DNA from: Jaltomata sinuosa
Lineage: Eukaryota; Streptophyta; Magnoliopsida; Solanales; Solanaceae
Length of the DNA stretch: 64,000 nucleotides
Direction of reading: 5' to 3'
NCBI GenBank assembly: GCA_003996215.1
Contig: QJPP01001564.1
Coordinates: forward strand, 186,001 to 250,000
In this document: positions 20,778 to 32,107 of the stretch, piece by piece
Layout: each line of letters begins with the position of its first letter
Position numbering within the stretch: the stretch's first letter is position 1
Notes under the pieces: model-generated
Told to the model about the DNA's origin: nothing
The model's input: the letters and a program-made list of their open reading frames with translations, nothing else
The model's database searches: none
Translations under genes and position numbers: made by a program

Positions 20778-22269
20778 TGATGTGCCGGGATTCTACGGCA
20801 CATTTGACGCCTTTAACTAAGAAAACTTGCAAGTTTTTAAGCAACTTTTGTGATTTTTGATTTTTTTATGTTGTATTTGCAGAAAATGGAGACAAAGATA
20901 GAAAAGGAGTGAAAAATACTCAAGCTAAGTCACACTAGTTAGGCATGACGGAGGGACTGACGAGTCATCACACAGGTGACTGACCGTCAGGGGAGCCACC
21001 AAGCCTGGAAGCAGCTAGAGGAGGCTTTGGATATGGGTGACGGCTGACTTGATGGGTTGTCACACCTGTGACTGACCATCAGCCAAGCCGTCAGGATGAG
21101 GCAGCATGGCACTGAATCACTGGATAGCGGCGACGGCTTAAGCGACGGTCCATCAACAGCCTGACGAACCGTCAGGGAGGCCATCAAGTTAGATCAAATG
21201 GAGAGTATACACTGGATAGTGGCGACGGATGGAGCGATGGCCCGTCACAGGCTTGACGAACCCTCAAGACAAATCGTCAAGAGCAACAGCAGGATTCTGA
21301 TTTTATTTTTGGATTTTATTTTCCTGGACTAATATAAATACCCAGTGTTAGGGTTATTTTTATATTGGATACCTGACAATTGTAACAAATTTTTTGAGAG
21401 CGACTTTGAGAGAAAAGACGAGGAGAACATATCTCTTTGTCTTCTTCCTTGGGATTTTCACCATTGGTACTTGGATTCTACGAATTTCAAAGTAAGGTAA
21501 TAATTTTCTATTGTAAGAATTTCTTCTTCTCATATGAATACTATTATTTCTTTACTACGTTTGGCAAGCATGAGTGGCTAACTTTCCACAACTAGGGTTG
21601 TGGGAGCCATGGTCAAAGTGACAATATAGATTTTGGGTAGCGTTGGGTTAGATTTATATGTTGTCATGTTGTTAATCTTGTGTTATTAACATTTTCTAAT
21701 AGTTGCAAACATTAGGACATGCCTAGGTTTAATTTGCTTGAACTAAGAGATTAAAATCGGGTAAATTAGATTAGTAATGAGGATTCGAGACTCTTAACTT
21801 TCATCTTATGATTAATGCTTTAGCAAGATTAATCTACTCGATGTTTTGGATTGAAATGCAAAATTTTACCTTTTCAAGTTTGAGAGAATTGGAAAGGAAA
21901 TTCATCTATTTGGTTGAGAAACGCTTAGACGATAACATGAATTCAATCGCATCGTGATAGACATATGGAAAGAATCTGACTAAGCTCTAAATCGATTTTG
22001 TTACGATGCCATGGTGAACACTTCCCTAGTTCACTTCTCATATTGATTTTAAACTCTTGAAAATTCGTTTGTTGTTATTTAACTTATTTGAAATTGATAA
22101 TTATAACCCCCCTCCAAATTACCGGAAACTATAGATTACTAGTCAACTAAACTACTAATGACTTAATTTTCACCTTATACCCTGTGGGATCGACCCCAAC
22201 CTTGGTTGGGTTCTATATTTGACAAAGACCGCTTACGCTTCTTAATAGAGTTGTAATTTGGGCATATCA
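20778..22269 (+). repeat. Element A 3' LTR
   Basis: 1492 bp, matching 8939-10416 throughout. It starts TGATGTGCC and ends GCATATCA. The 92-bp array is at about 20942-21300 and the TATA box at 21333-21340. A short insertion near GCTTCTTAATAGAGTTG by the right end is absent from the 5' LTR. Confidence 0.95.
21333..21340 (+). promoter_or_regulatory. Predicted TATA box, element A 3' LTR
   Basis: TATAAATA at the same place as in the 5' LTR. Confidence 0.65.
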
Positions 22270-22274
22270 GCGCC
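22270..22274. repeat. Target-site duplication of element A, right copy
   Basis: GCGCC, identical to 8934-8938. The B LTR resumes at 22275. Confidence 0.95.
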
Positions 22275-22614
22275 TGATGGTCGGGGCTTGACCATATCTC
22301 ATCTTTTGGCACTGTTACTCCTTGTACTTTCGCAGACAAATTGTATCGTATTTTGTTACTTCTAGCACTTGTACTCTATTATAAGCTGACGTACTATTGA
22401 TACCAAGTCTTGGGGTTGGTGTAGCTTCCTTTATGTATATATTCAGGTGCTGTTTCTGCTTTGTCTACTTTTACATTCTGCTTTCGCTTATTTCTGCTTA
22501 TTGTGCATTTTGGTTAGGTAGTAGCCTATTACTAACCATTATGGGTTATGGGGATTGGTTCGCCTACTGGAGGGTTGTACGTTCCATCATGACCTGAGAA
22601 ATTGGGTCGTGATA
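22275..22614 (+). repeat. Element B 5' LTR, last part
   Basis: It continues the LTR after element A and ends GTCGTGATA at 22614. It aligns with 29969-30308 of the 3' LTR, whose end reads GTAACA. Confidence 0.9.
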
Positions 22615-22617
22615 GCT

Positions 22618-22629
22618 TGGTATCAAAGC
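22618..22629 (+). other. Primer-binding site of element B (initiator tRNA-Met)
   Basis: TGGTATCAAAGC, one mismatch from TGGTATCAGAGC, three bases after the LTR end. Confidence 0.85.
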
Positions 22630-22823
22630 TCTAGGTTCACCGAAGTCGTGGTATAGAGGCAAGTGTCTATGTACAGTCTCATGGATCGGTATGATAACAT
22701 GCGTATCCTATCTGCGGGAGGCTATAGGGCATTGTTAGGAAAACTTTCATCTTCTTGGCTCCTTATTGTGCGTTCCTATTTTTTTTTTGACTTTTAAAAC
22801 TTTGGTTGTTCATTCTTTCTCAG

Positions 22824-23693
22824 ATGCCTCAGACGAGTGCGATAGCGGTTGGTGTCTAGGCTTCTATGCATGTTGCTTCAGTGCTTCCATCAGTGCCAGG
22901 ACTTCAGAGTAGGAGTTTATCGCCTCAGCTAGGGGGTATAGGGTCAGCCAAGCCTCTGACTGGATTTGTAGCAACCCCAGTTCTTCAGCAGGGTTGTCTA
23001 TCGGTATTAGAATATGAGGAAAGATTTCATGACATGGTTAGGCATACTGCAAAGGTTGTACCTTCAGAGTTTGATAAGGTTTGGAGCTTTGTGGGAGGTT
23101 TGATTTCACCTCTTCGTTTGGCGACCGGGCATTTTGTTATAGTTGGGATGACTTTCCTTCAGGTAGTTGACCATGCTTGGGTTGTTGAGGGTTAGTGTTG
23201 TGAGGTGTATGGAGGTGGTGCTCAGAAGCATCATCGCCAGGATAGTTCTTGAGGTTCTCAGACTCGAGGTAGGGGATTCTCCACCAGAGATAGGTTCCAT
23301 TGCTTTTTGTCTACTGGGCCAATTTTGGTTATTCCACGGGTTCCTAAGGGTGTTGGTACAGGACATATTGAGCAGAGCAGGCAGGGTACGGATCACATTC
23401 TTTGGAGTTTTCCTTCAGAGGGTGTAGGCCGTGGTGGATGGTTAGGTTCAGTGAGATCTCTCCGTCGGACTTCACCTGGTAGAGGCTGTTTTTGGTGTAG
23501 TGAGCATGGGCACTTTGCTAGGAATTGCCCCATGATTGTGTATCCCGGTCAGCTTGGTTGTTATGATTGTGGAGAGATTGGTCACCTTTATAGAGCTTGT
23601 CCCCGGCGAGGGCCGGTTGGCCTTCCAGTTTCGACCACTCAGTCCAGAGTTAGATCCCGTCAGCTTGATGCCCTCTTGGTGGGCTATAGGTAG
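22824..23693 (+). pseudogene. gag: Element B compact gag with two zinc knuckles
   Basis: One frame of 289 codons from the ATG at 22824 to the stop at 23691, with three internal stops (TAG 22857, TAG 23193, TGA 23250) and no frameshift. After a short Pro/Ser-rich start it passes straight into the C-terminal gag segment (EYEERFHDMVRHT, then a SFVGGL-like stretch). The central gag core present in C and D (LWWRAHVAC, FYEGFMAKF) is missing, so gag is internally deleted. Two CCHC knuckles follow (CFWCSEHGHFARNC and CYDCGEIGHLYRAC), both with all four ligands, whereas C and D each have one damaged knuckle. The good preservation of this frame next to a ruined pol suggests selection on a gag-only product before the copy died. 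Confidence 0.7.
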
Positions 23694-26508
23694 AGGCTTC
23701 TGTTATCGTTGCTCTAGGTCAGGCCTTTTCTACCTTCGACTTGTGTTAGTCCCGCTCGTGTTGCGATTCTATTCCTTCTACCATTTAATTGCTTATATGC
23801 CTACCTACTACTTGTTTAGTTGTTTCGCTACTTGAATTATAGTATTGATGTGTTGTTTTATTGGTAGTTTAATTCTTTAGTAGTGGATGGGGGTAAGTTA
23901 GCCTTGTGAGGTGTTTTACCCAGAGTGAAAGCTTGTGAGTAGGCTTTGTAGAGCTCGCTTCCTGTTTGTTGTGGTTCTAGGATTGCTTTGAGTCTTTCTT
24001 TCTAGCGGTCCTAGATGGTTGTTGCCTAGGCCTTTATCTAGAGTGTCTAGAGATCTGTGTGATGGTTTGGTGTATTACCCGTAGTTGTGCCGGAGTTGAG
24101 ATTTTTCCTTAGTTAGGAGATAATGGTTATACTAGCGTGCATAGACTAGTTTGGCCTCTCGGGTGCTTAGAGTCGACCCTCTTGTTGATTAGTTTAAGAG
24201 GTTGGCAGGTATGTGGGTTGTTCACATAGTCTCCTCCAGTTCCTTGTTCGTTGGGTGTTTTGTTACATCCCCAATTCCAGTTGGAACGAATCCTGATCGT
24301 AGTTCTCTGGATGAGCTCTTGATATTGGCATGGTGATTGGGTTTTCACTTTAGCACTTCTGACTAAGTGTTGATCATAACCTCGTGGTTGGGTTGTATTC
24401 ATAGCATATTAGGTAAGTCGGGCATCTGACCCCTTTCTCTCCTGCCTTACTGGGTTGTGACAATGTAAGTTTGGTAGCTAAGGGAATGGCTCCAGGTTCT
24501 TACTTGAGAAAGAAATTGTAAAGTTCAGTATATGCTATGGAAGGATTTTTGTTTTGTTGAAAAAGGATAGAGATAACTCCTTGTCTGTGTTTATGTGTCC
24601 TAGTAGTTGACTGAGGTAGCGATGAAGGTTTGCTTTGGGATTTTGTGTTGGTGATTTGATTCAGCCGTCTACATATTGCAGTGGGTTTTTCATTGATTAG
24701 TTTGTGTGTTGGTAGCAGCGGCGGTGTGGACAACTTGCGTATTCAAGCCTAGTTGGCTTGGGTTCTTAAAGGTTCATTGGCAGCATACGGGTTTGACCAA
24801 GGCTTTGGTTGGCAGTTTTGAAAGTTGGGGTTCACAATCATGGCTTGACATGGTTCATCGGATGGTTCGTGGCAGTTTCTATTTGGTTGCAGCATCCTAG
24901 TGTCGGGAGGCAGTGGGTGCGGGCAACTTAGCTTCTTTACTTTAGTTTTGGATGCGGATATTGGCCTTGGACACCTAGTCCTTGGCTAACCTCTGTATTG
25001 GGCGGGATATTCTTGATTTGAGCAGTGCTCTTCATGGTACGAAGCTTCTTCCTTCTTAGTTGGACAGATGTAGTGGCGTAAGTTCCAGAACCAATGGTGA
25101 TGTATTGTACATAGTCAGGTTGTGCGGGTTAGGACTAGCGAGGCTATTTTGAGTTCTGATGATACATAGAGACTGGTAATCTCCATTCATTTGCCGAGGA
25201 TTTGAAAGCTTGTTTAGTTGATTCTTTCGGAGTTTTTGTTTATATGGGGTTCCAGTATTGGTTAGACTCGGCCATTAGGGACTAGAAGTTCGGTGTGTGG
25301 TATGTTTTGGGATGGTTGATTTGTGTGTTGATTCAGAGGAGCAGTTGGTTTGAGCCAAAGAGGTGAGTTGAAGGTATATGCAAAAATTTCTATGGCTAGA
25401 TGGTAACTTTGAACCCCATGCACCTTTTTCCTTTGCCTTCGGGGTGTTTTGACTTGGTACTCATGGAATGGTAGACTTTTTCCCAAGGTGAGCTTGGTAA
25501 GATGACTTCAACTCAGAATGGTGTTCGAGTATTCAGAGTTGCAGCGGTATTCTCAGAGTTTGGAGCTTAGCCAGTGATTTTGAGCTTCGTGGTAGGCTTA
25601 CCATACTCCTTGCAGAGATTGGTTTTGGTTTTTGTCTGTTGGGCAGGTTGCCCTGGTTCATTCTCTTCTAGTTAACTCAAACTCAGCATGGTGCAGCGGT
25701 TGGGTTTGTTCTATAGTTTAGAAGTTTCTCCATCAACACAAGGTATTCATACATGCCTCTCCTAACTTTGGTGTGTGGATTTCAGTCAAATTCAGATGGG
25801 TTGATCAGTTGGGTTCAGTTAGCGAGTTTAGTGTTGGAAAAAGTGTTCTTCCATTGCTTGATGGTCAGTCGGGTCAGGTAACTCCAGTTTTCGAGGACCT
25901 ACTACGGGTTGTGATCTTGGATGGCAAAAGTTAGTAGACTATAGCTTGACTTGGATAGAACCTGAGTAAAAGGGGTAACTTCGTCCGTGGTAGAGTATAA
26001 GCGGGAACTATAGATATCCGGTGTGTCAGTTGATGTTTAGAGAGTGGCTCGAGTGTTCAATTTATATGAAGTTTCATGATTATGGTACAAAAGGATACGG
26101 TTTAGAATAAAAAAGGTTTTGTGGATCAGCGGGTTCATGAGTTAGAGTTTTGGTTATTGGCTTTTCTGATAAACTTGGTTGTGGTTTTGGAGATTCGAAT
26201 TCTGTGTGTTGGCTGCCTTGCTTCTCTAGTTTTGGTGTTGTGACGGTGCTTACCGGTTAAGATTCTAGAGGCTCAGTTTGGGTTGGCAGACCCTTTGCAT
26301 TTTGGAGTTTGAGTTTGGAATCTAGCTTGGCTAGTAAGGGGTTTAGGCTTGCTTTATTTCGTTAGCTTTGTTGGGTGCCATCCAGTCAAGGAGGCTACCC
26401 GAGTTGTCCGAGAGAGTAGTGCGGGCTTCGCATCCGTTGTTCTTTTCATCTCTAGTCCTTCTTTCTTTCCTGACTTTCGAGGACGAAAGTCTTTTTAGTA
26501 GTGGATGA
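23694..26508 (+). pseudogene. Element B decayed pol region
   Basis: 2.8 kb without a usable frame. Scattered similarity to element C remains in the same order. Near 24905-24995 it matches the segment after RNase H (GGCCTTGGACACCTAGTCCT against GGCCTTGGACATCCAGTCCT at 41745). Near 25113-25165 it matches the start of the integrase region, and near 26360-26430 the chromodomain tail (GTCAAGGAGGCTACC against GTCGAGGAGGCTACT). I find no RT catalytic box. The 3' edge keeps the conserved TTCGAGGACGAAAGTC signature before the LTR. Confidence 0.6.
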
Positions 26509-29500
26509 TGTAATAACCCTCTCGGTAATTTACGCATTTTTGCCTTTCTTGTACCGTTAGAGTTTGTCTGTAGCGGCCCCAAGTCATTTATGGCTTGCTG
26601 GGAACGATAGTTCGGTGCCCTGGCTATTTGCTTGGTCTTTTTGGTTGTTCCTTGTTTTAGAGCTTTAAGCTTTTGAAATCATTGACTCCAGTCAACATTC
26701 TTTGTGAACATGCTCGGAATTGAATTCTGACAGTTCTGTTAGCTCCGGAGCATGGACATTGGTCTAGTAGGACCTTTGGTCAGGATCCTAGAGCTAAATC
26801 CTAGAGCTTTTTAGCTTGGAATTCTCTCTTGTTCTGTATTTTAAAGCCAGTTGGGCTTGCTTGGTTTACTTTGGTCAACATTCGGAGAAGACGGCCTCGT
26901 ATGGAAATTTCGTCAGCGCCATTAGCTCTGGAATGCCGAGTTTGAGTTAGGTAGGTGGTTGGTTCGGGTTTCGGATGAGCTGGGCTCATTTTGGGCATTT
27001 GGTTGGCGTTAGCTAATGTTGACTTGGGTCAGTATTCTACCGAAATGACCTCGTATTGAAGTTTTGTCAATTCCGTTAAGTCCAGAACGTCGTTTCCACT
27101 CAAATAACTCTATTGGTTTCTGAGTATCGGATTTTGATTGATCCTGGAATGCCCCGTAGAAGTTTTGGTTGTTGCTGGTTTTCTGCAGCAGAATTTGTTC
27201 AGCGCCAACAGCGCCCGGGCAGTGCCAACGGCGCTGACCTGTGAATTCCTTCAGCTCAAATGGCTCCCGGGAAGCGCCTATGGCGCTGACCTGCGTCCAG
27301 CCCTTATAAATTCCTCCTCCTTCGAGTTTTCAGCTTAAATTCTTGTTTCCTCTCAACTCCAAACTGAAAATTCTCTCTACCAAATTTCTCTAAAACAATT
27401 CTAAACCTTGGGAAGTCGATTGTTCGTGGATTTTCCGTTGCCCTTCGTCTCTTGGTAAGCTTCTTCTTCACTTGGATTTCCTAGATTCCTCCATTGTTGC
27501 CTTCTTCCAAGCTTGAGAATTCTTATGTAAATTCTGCCCCTGCAGCTGGTGCATGCTTGTGAGGGTGAAGAATTCTTCGTTTTGGCCGGAATTCCATCAT
27601 TGTGGTAGGTAATTCTTGCCCAACTTCCGTTTCATTTCTTGGAAATTCTATCTTTAATTCTTGGCTTGAGCGGGCTGTTTTGGGCCCCAATTATTTTCCA
27701 TTTTCACTCAAACTTTGAGCATGCACTCCCGGGATGGTAAGGAACACAAGTGTATTTTTCATTTTCGGTTTTGGGTTATGGGGCCCACGAGCCTGTTTGT
27801 GACCTAGATTTCGACCCAGCTAAAATATTAACAATATGGGTATCGTTAGTCTTGTCTTGATGTGTAGATTATTATGTTGATAGTGGTTTCACGATTAGGA
27901 GCTTCCCGAAGTATTTCGAGCCTGGACGACGTAGTCCCCGCAGCTATTCGTCGGACGACAGGTAGATTATGGCTTTCCCTACCTAGACTCTGCGTATATA
28001 GGCTATAACTGCATTAATTAACATCCTTGGGTGGGTTGTTATAGGTTGGTACCCTAGACCTTGTCCGCCTTGTTCATCTGTTTAATTCATACGTTGTTTG
28101 TAGTATTCGCGCAGTATTGTATTTTACCCTTGTGGTCCTGTGCGACATTGTATTGACTCTGGAACATATATGGTGGGTTATTTGGGGAATGTTCACGAGT
28201 CCCGAACATAGAGATTATCCTTTTAGGCTGGTTATGTCTGTTGAGTAGCTGCTGGGCTTGTGCAGGGCTGATAGGAATTGTTGTGAGCCGTTGGGCTAAC
28301 TTTATTTTTGTGTGCGAGAATATCATCCATGAAAAAGGTTTTCCCCTACATGTTTTACTATAGTTTTGGCTGCGAGCCACTACAGACGGTTTTCCTAAAC
28401 TTGCATGGCCTTGGGGGGCCATTTTTGGTATGATTGATGATAGAAAAGGGGATTTTGGATGATTTCACATTGATTTTACTACTGGTACTAGTCGTTGTCG
28501 GGCAGAGCACCAGACTTGATTTTATTACTAATACTAGTCTCTATCGGGCAGAGCACTAGACTTGATTTACTACAGTTTTAGACCCGGCCATACTCCGGGC
28601 ACCCTTTGAGAGGGTTACTGAGACTTTGATCACTGATTTAGACCCGAGTATACTTTGGGCACCCTTTGAGAGGGTCTTTTGAGATCACTACTACTGTTTT
28701 AGACCCGATTGTGCCCGGTCACCCTTGGAAGGTTTTTTGAAACATAGTTTCCACTGTTTTAGTCCTAGACGGGGTCTAGGCATGCATATTTGAGACTTAG
28801 CCACTGGCTTGAACCCGGACTCAATTCCAGAGGACACATTTTGATTCCGAGTTTTAGTATGGGATACGGGACCTCCATGGACCTTACCGCTCTGGGCCAG
28901 GGGCTTCGGGCCGCGTGTGCCAGGAGGAAGGGTATACGGTGGAGTAGAGGTATACTGGCTGAGTCCTTCCATGGAAGCTGCCTGCTGGGCCCGATCGGCA
29001 CCGGAGGAGGTACATACAGAGGTTCTATTTCACCCTAAGGTCATCATGCATCATGGCATACATCTTTTGAGGTACCACCCTTGTTTGCTGTTTGTTGATT
29101 GTACGCTTTGGTTGTATGGGCGGCCGTAGGGTTTGTATTCACTTGATTGCATTCCTCGGTTGTATGGGCAGCCGTTGGGACTGTAAGTAGATTATATTTA
29201 CTCCTGCCTTTATTTAGATCTTGTCTTGGCATTCGGTTATTGAAGTATTAGTGATGGTTAACCTGTTGAGGCTTCAGTTATGGGAATTCTGATTATTGAG
29301 AGGGCTAGGGAGTCCTATCTTATTGAGGCACTTTTGTGTGTCCTTCTAAGCAGAGTGTGAGATTCTGGTTCTATTCTTGTTGGAAGTTGAGTGGTATCTC
29401 TTGGTTATTGTGGTCTAGTTATTTCATCCTAGGGTTGTACTTGTGAGGTAATTCCCTTGTTGTGCTATCATGTGATTGGATTGGTGTTATGATTTTCTTA

Positions 29501-30308
29501 TACTTGTTGATTCCATTTTGAGTATGTTAGACTGCATTCCATATTTTTCTTTTACTTGAGTTTACTGTTATACTGCCATTTTCTCAAACTCTCTCTCTCT
29601 CTCTCTCTCTTTACTTACTTATATTGTCGTGCAAGAACTCCAGGTGTGTTCTCCTTTCCTTCACCTGTGATTCTGTGTAATGGTATCTCTGTGCTAGCAT
29701 GTGTTACTTGTAGCTTTTGGTTGTCTATTCTTTGTGCTAGCTCCTTGTGCTCTCTTTATAGCTTCAGTGATTGCTTTTTTGCTATCTGTTACTTACTGTT
29801 TTTATATCTTATATGCGTTCAGTCGGTCGATGACATCTACTGAGTACCCGTGGTTTTGGTTCTCATACTACACTCTGCACTTTCTGTGCATATATTAGTT
29901 GAGCTTTCGCCGATGATCGCGTTGGAGACTCGTGCAAATTGTGGATATTCGAGACTAGGGTGAGCGCCTGATGGTCGGGAATTGACCGTATCTCATCTTT
30001 TGGCACTGTTACTCCTTGTACTTTCAGAGACAAATTGAATCGTATTTTGTTACTTCTAGCACTTGTACTCTATTAGAAGCTTTTGTACTATCGATACCAA
30101 GTCTTTGGATTGGTGTAGCTTCCTTTATGTATATATTTGGGTGTTGCTTCCGCTTTGTCTACTTTTACATTTTGCTTCCGCTTATTTCTGCTTATTGTGC
30201 GTTTTGGTTAGGTAGTAGCCCACTACTAACTGTTCTGGGCTACGGAAATTGGTTCACCTACTGGGGGATTGTAAATGCCATCATGACCTGAGATATCGGA
30301 TCGTAACA
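26509..30308 (+). repeat. Element B 3' LTR
   Basis: 3800 bp, TGTAATAACC to TCGTAACA. It is the uninterrupted version of the split 5' LTR, with GC cassette 27190-27300, TATA 27305-27311, tandem units about 28575-28780 and CT repeat 29589-29610. Confidence 0.93.
27305..27311 (+). promoter_or_regulatory. Predicted TATA box, element B 3' LTR
   Basis: TATAAAT at the position matching 6278-6284. Confidence 0.55.
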
Positions 30309-30313
30309 TTTAT
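30309..30313. repeat. Target-site duplication of element B, right copy
   Basis: TTTAT, identical to 5490-5494. Confidence 0.9.
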
Positions 30314-30751
30314 TGATTTTTCTAATTAATTTTCAATCATGTTCACACATTTCTTAAAGAAACTCATAGCCTCATATTTATGTGAAATCAAATAGACATT
30401 ACCAAAATGAGTATAATCAGCAATAAAAGTTATTAAATAAGAAGCTCCGTGCCTAGCTTTCACATTTATCAAAACACAAATATCCGAATTAATTAATTGC
30501 GATAGAAGTTCGGCCATGGTGCCTTTTCCAAATAATTTCCTTGTAGCTTTTCCCGCTAGACATTGTTCGAATCGCCACAAAATCTTTTACAAATAGTAAA
30601 AATATGAAATACTCGATTAATATGGAAATTCCGTTATTTTCTAAAATTATTCATTAGTAGACATATCCACATGTTCAATATTAGATAGCAAACCTTCTTC
30701 GCTAGCCTTTGCATATGATGTTGGCCAATATGATCAAGTCTAGTATGCCGT
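30314..30751 (-). pseudogene. Copia pol fragment: pre-integrase and integrase N-part
   Basis: On the minus strand, from 30751 downwards, it reads HTRLDHIGQHHMQRLA (the zinc-binding pre-integrase segment; the usual W-H-x-R-L-G-H-I is altered). It then reads CLAGKATRKLFGKGTMAELL and INVKARHGASYLITFIADYTHFGNVYLISHKYEA, the start of a copia integrase core. The first catalytic aspartate lies in the SDIC segment. The frame continues at 5494-5465 beyond element B. It is interrupted upstream at 30752 by a reverse LTR. Several stops and base changes make it inactive. Confidence 0.75.
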
Positions 30752-32107
30752 TGATACGCCCAAATTACACCTTTTTTATGAAGTATAAAGTGGTCGTTGT
30801 CAAATATAGAACCTAACTGAGGTTAGGGTCGATCCCACGAGAAATATGAAAGAAATACATCAGTAGTGAATATTTAATCGGTCATCTTTATTTCAAGGGA
30901 GAGTTTATGTATCAAAAGTAAGGATAGGAATTATTAGTAATTTAATATTTAACTGTGTTCAAAGAATCAAAGGTAACTAGGACTGTGTTTACCATGATTT
31001 CATACTTAGAAGGTATACGCAATTAATTATCTATTCTGGTGTTTAACATTCAGGATCGATAAGTTAGGTTCACCTAAATAGTTGGTCCCTCAGATAGATG
31101 AATTTCACCACATGCCTTGGTCCGGCCGTGGGTGTATGCTTTACTAACCCTTACCCTTGATCCCAGACTAGCTATTCCCGGACAAGGTCAAGCTATTAGA
31201 TAAGGGTTGGTAGCCTCAAATCTCCGTTGTAAACATCTCTTTTCTCATTCGCTACCTCCTTGGTCCAACAAGTAAGAATAAGGCGAGTTCTAAAGCTGGT
31301 CACCGTTAAAAAATAATCAAAGCAAAGGGAAGAACAATACATGTATAAACACCTTCCTAGGATCATTAACTGTTTAACCTATGTTTGTTAATTCATCATG
31401 ATTCCCACAACCCTAGTTATGGTATTTAGTTACTAATGCTTGCAAGAATCATAGAATAATACATAATAAAAAATTTACTTGTATTAACCATGAAAATTAC
31501 TTCAAAGTTGCAAAATATATAATCCAAGAACACAAATAAATAATAAAGGAGAAGAATAGAATAAACCAAAATTCTCCGGTCTCTACGGTGGTTCTTAGCT
31601 CTTCCTAGCTTACAAAGTTAAAAATAAAAAATATATATGTTTTCCCCTAAAAATTATTCTTATAGACTATTTATAGATATAAAAAAAAATTCAAATAAAA
31701 TAACTGAGTTCAAAACGAATTGAAAAATCAAAACTCAATTAAATTGAAAAACGCGATCCTTGCGCCGTCTCAGTGAATTGTTGCTGCAGCCGCCTCAACT
31801 TTTTCCTCTTATATTCATCAACTGCCATGTGGCAATAACTTTGCAATTCAATTTGCATTCTGCATATATGTATATATATAATATAATATTCACTTTAATC
31901 CATTAAGCAGGATGCTTGATTTTCTTATATGATTTCTCATTTTTAATTTGTTTCTTCTCTAAAAAAATTCAACTTTTCACCATTTTAATCCTACAAATAC
32001 CTAAAATAAGAATAATTTATAAAATCAATGCTCAAAAATAATAATAAAAAGACTAAATATGAGATAAATAATGACTAAATATATATATTTTTGACCTCAT
32101 CTCAACA
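30752..32107 (-). repeat. Reverse-oriented Athila-like LTR inside the copia relic
   Basis: The left edge TGATACGCCCAAATTAC is the reverse complement of an Athila LTR end (compare GGGCGTATCA at 10407-10416). It is followed by the reverse of TCGTGGGATCGACCC and of the TTGACAACGACC block of element A. On the minus strand a TATA-like CTATAAATAG is at 31667-31676. The right edge near 32107 is inferred from where copia similarity resumes. I could not find a clean 5-bp duplication, so the exact right end is open. Confidence 0.65.
31667..31676 (-). promoter_or_regulatory. Predicted TATA box of the reverse LTR
   Basis: The minus strand reads CTATAAATAG, at a place comparable to the TATA box in element A. 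Confidence 0.45.

Larger units (their letters stand above)
8939..22269 (+). mobile_element. Element A: Athila-like Ty3/gypsy retrotransposon
   Basis: A complete element of 13.3 kb: LTRs at 8939-10416 and 20778-22269, tRNA-Asp type primer site, gag, protease, reverse transcriptase, RNase H, integrase, then a long leader and a third ORF before the 3' LTR. It has no chromodomain. The order and the FMDD variant of the reverse transcriptase motif fit the Athila lineage. The 5-bp target duplication is intact. A hand count over about 255 bp of the LTRs gives about 12 differences (5%), so A is younger than its host B, as nesting requires. All ORFs carry stops. Confidence 0.93.
5495..30308 (+). mobile_element. 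Element B: non-autonomous chromovirus-type LTR element
   Basis: The boundaries are TGTAATGACC at 5495 and TCGTAACA at 30308, with TTTAT duplicated on both sides. Without the nested element A (8939-22269 plus one target copy) the 5' LTR is about 3784 bp and the 3' LTR about 3800 bp. The internal part (22615-26508) is only about 3.9 kb, against about 5.2 kb in C and D. It holds a compact gag in one frame and a pol region that is almost unrecognisable. A rough hand count in a 249-bp stretch of the LTRs gives about 28 differences (11%), so the insertion is old. Confidence 0.9.
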
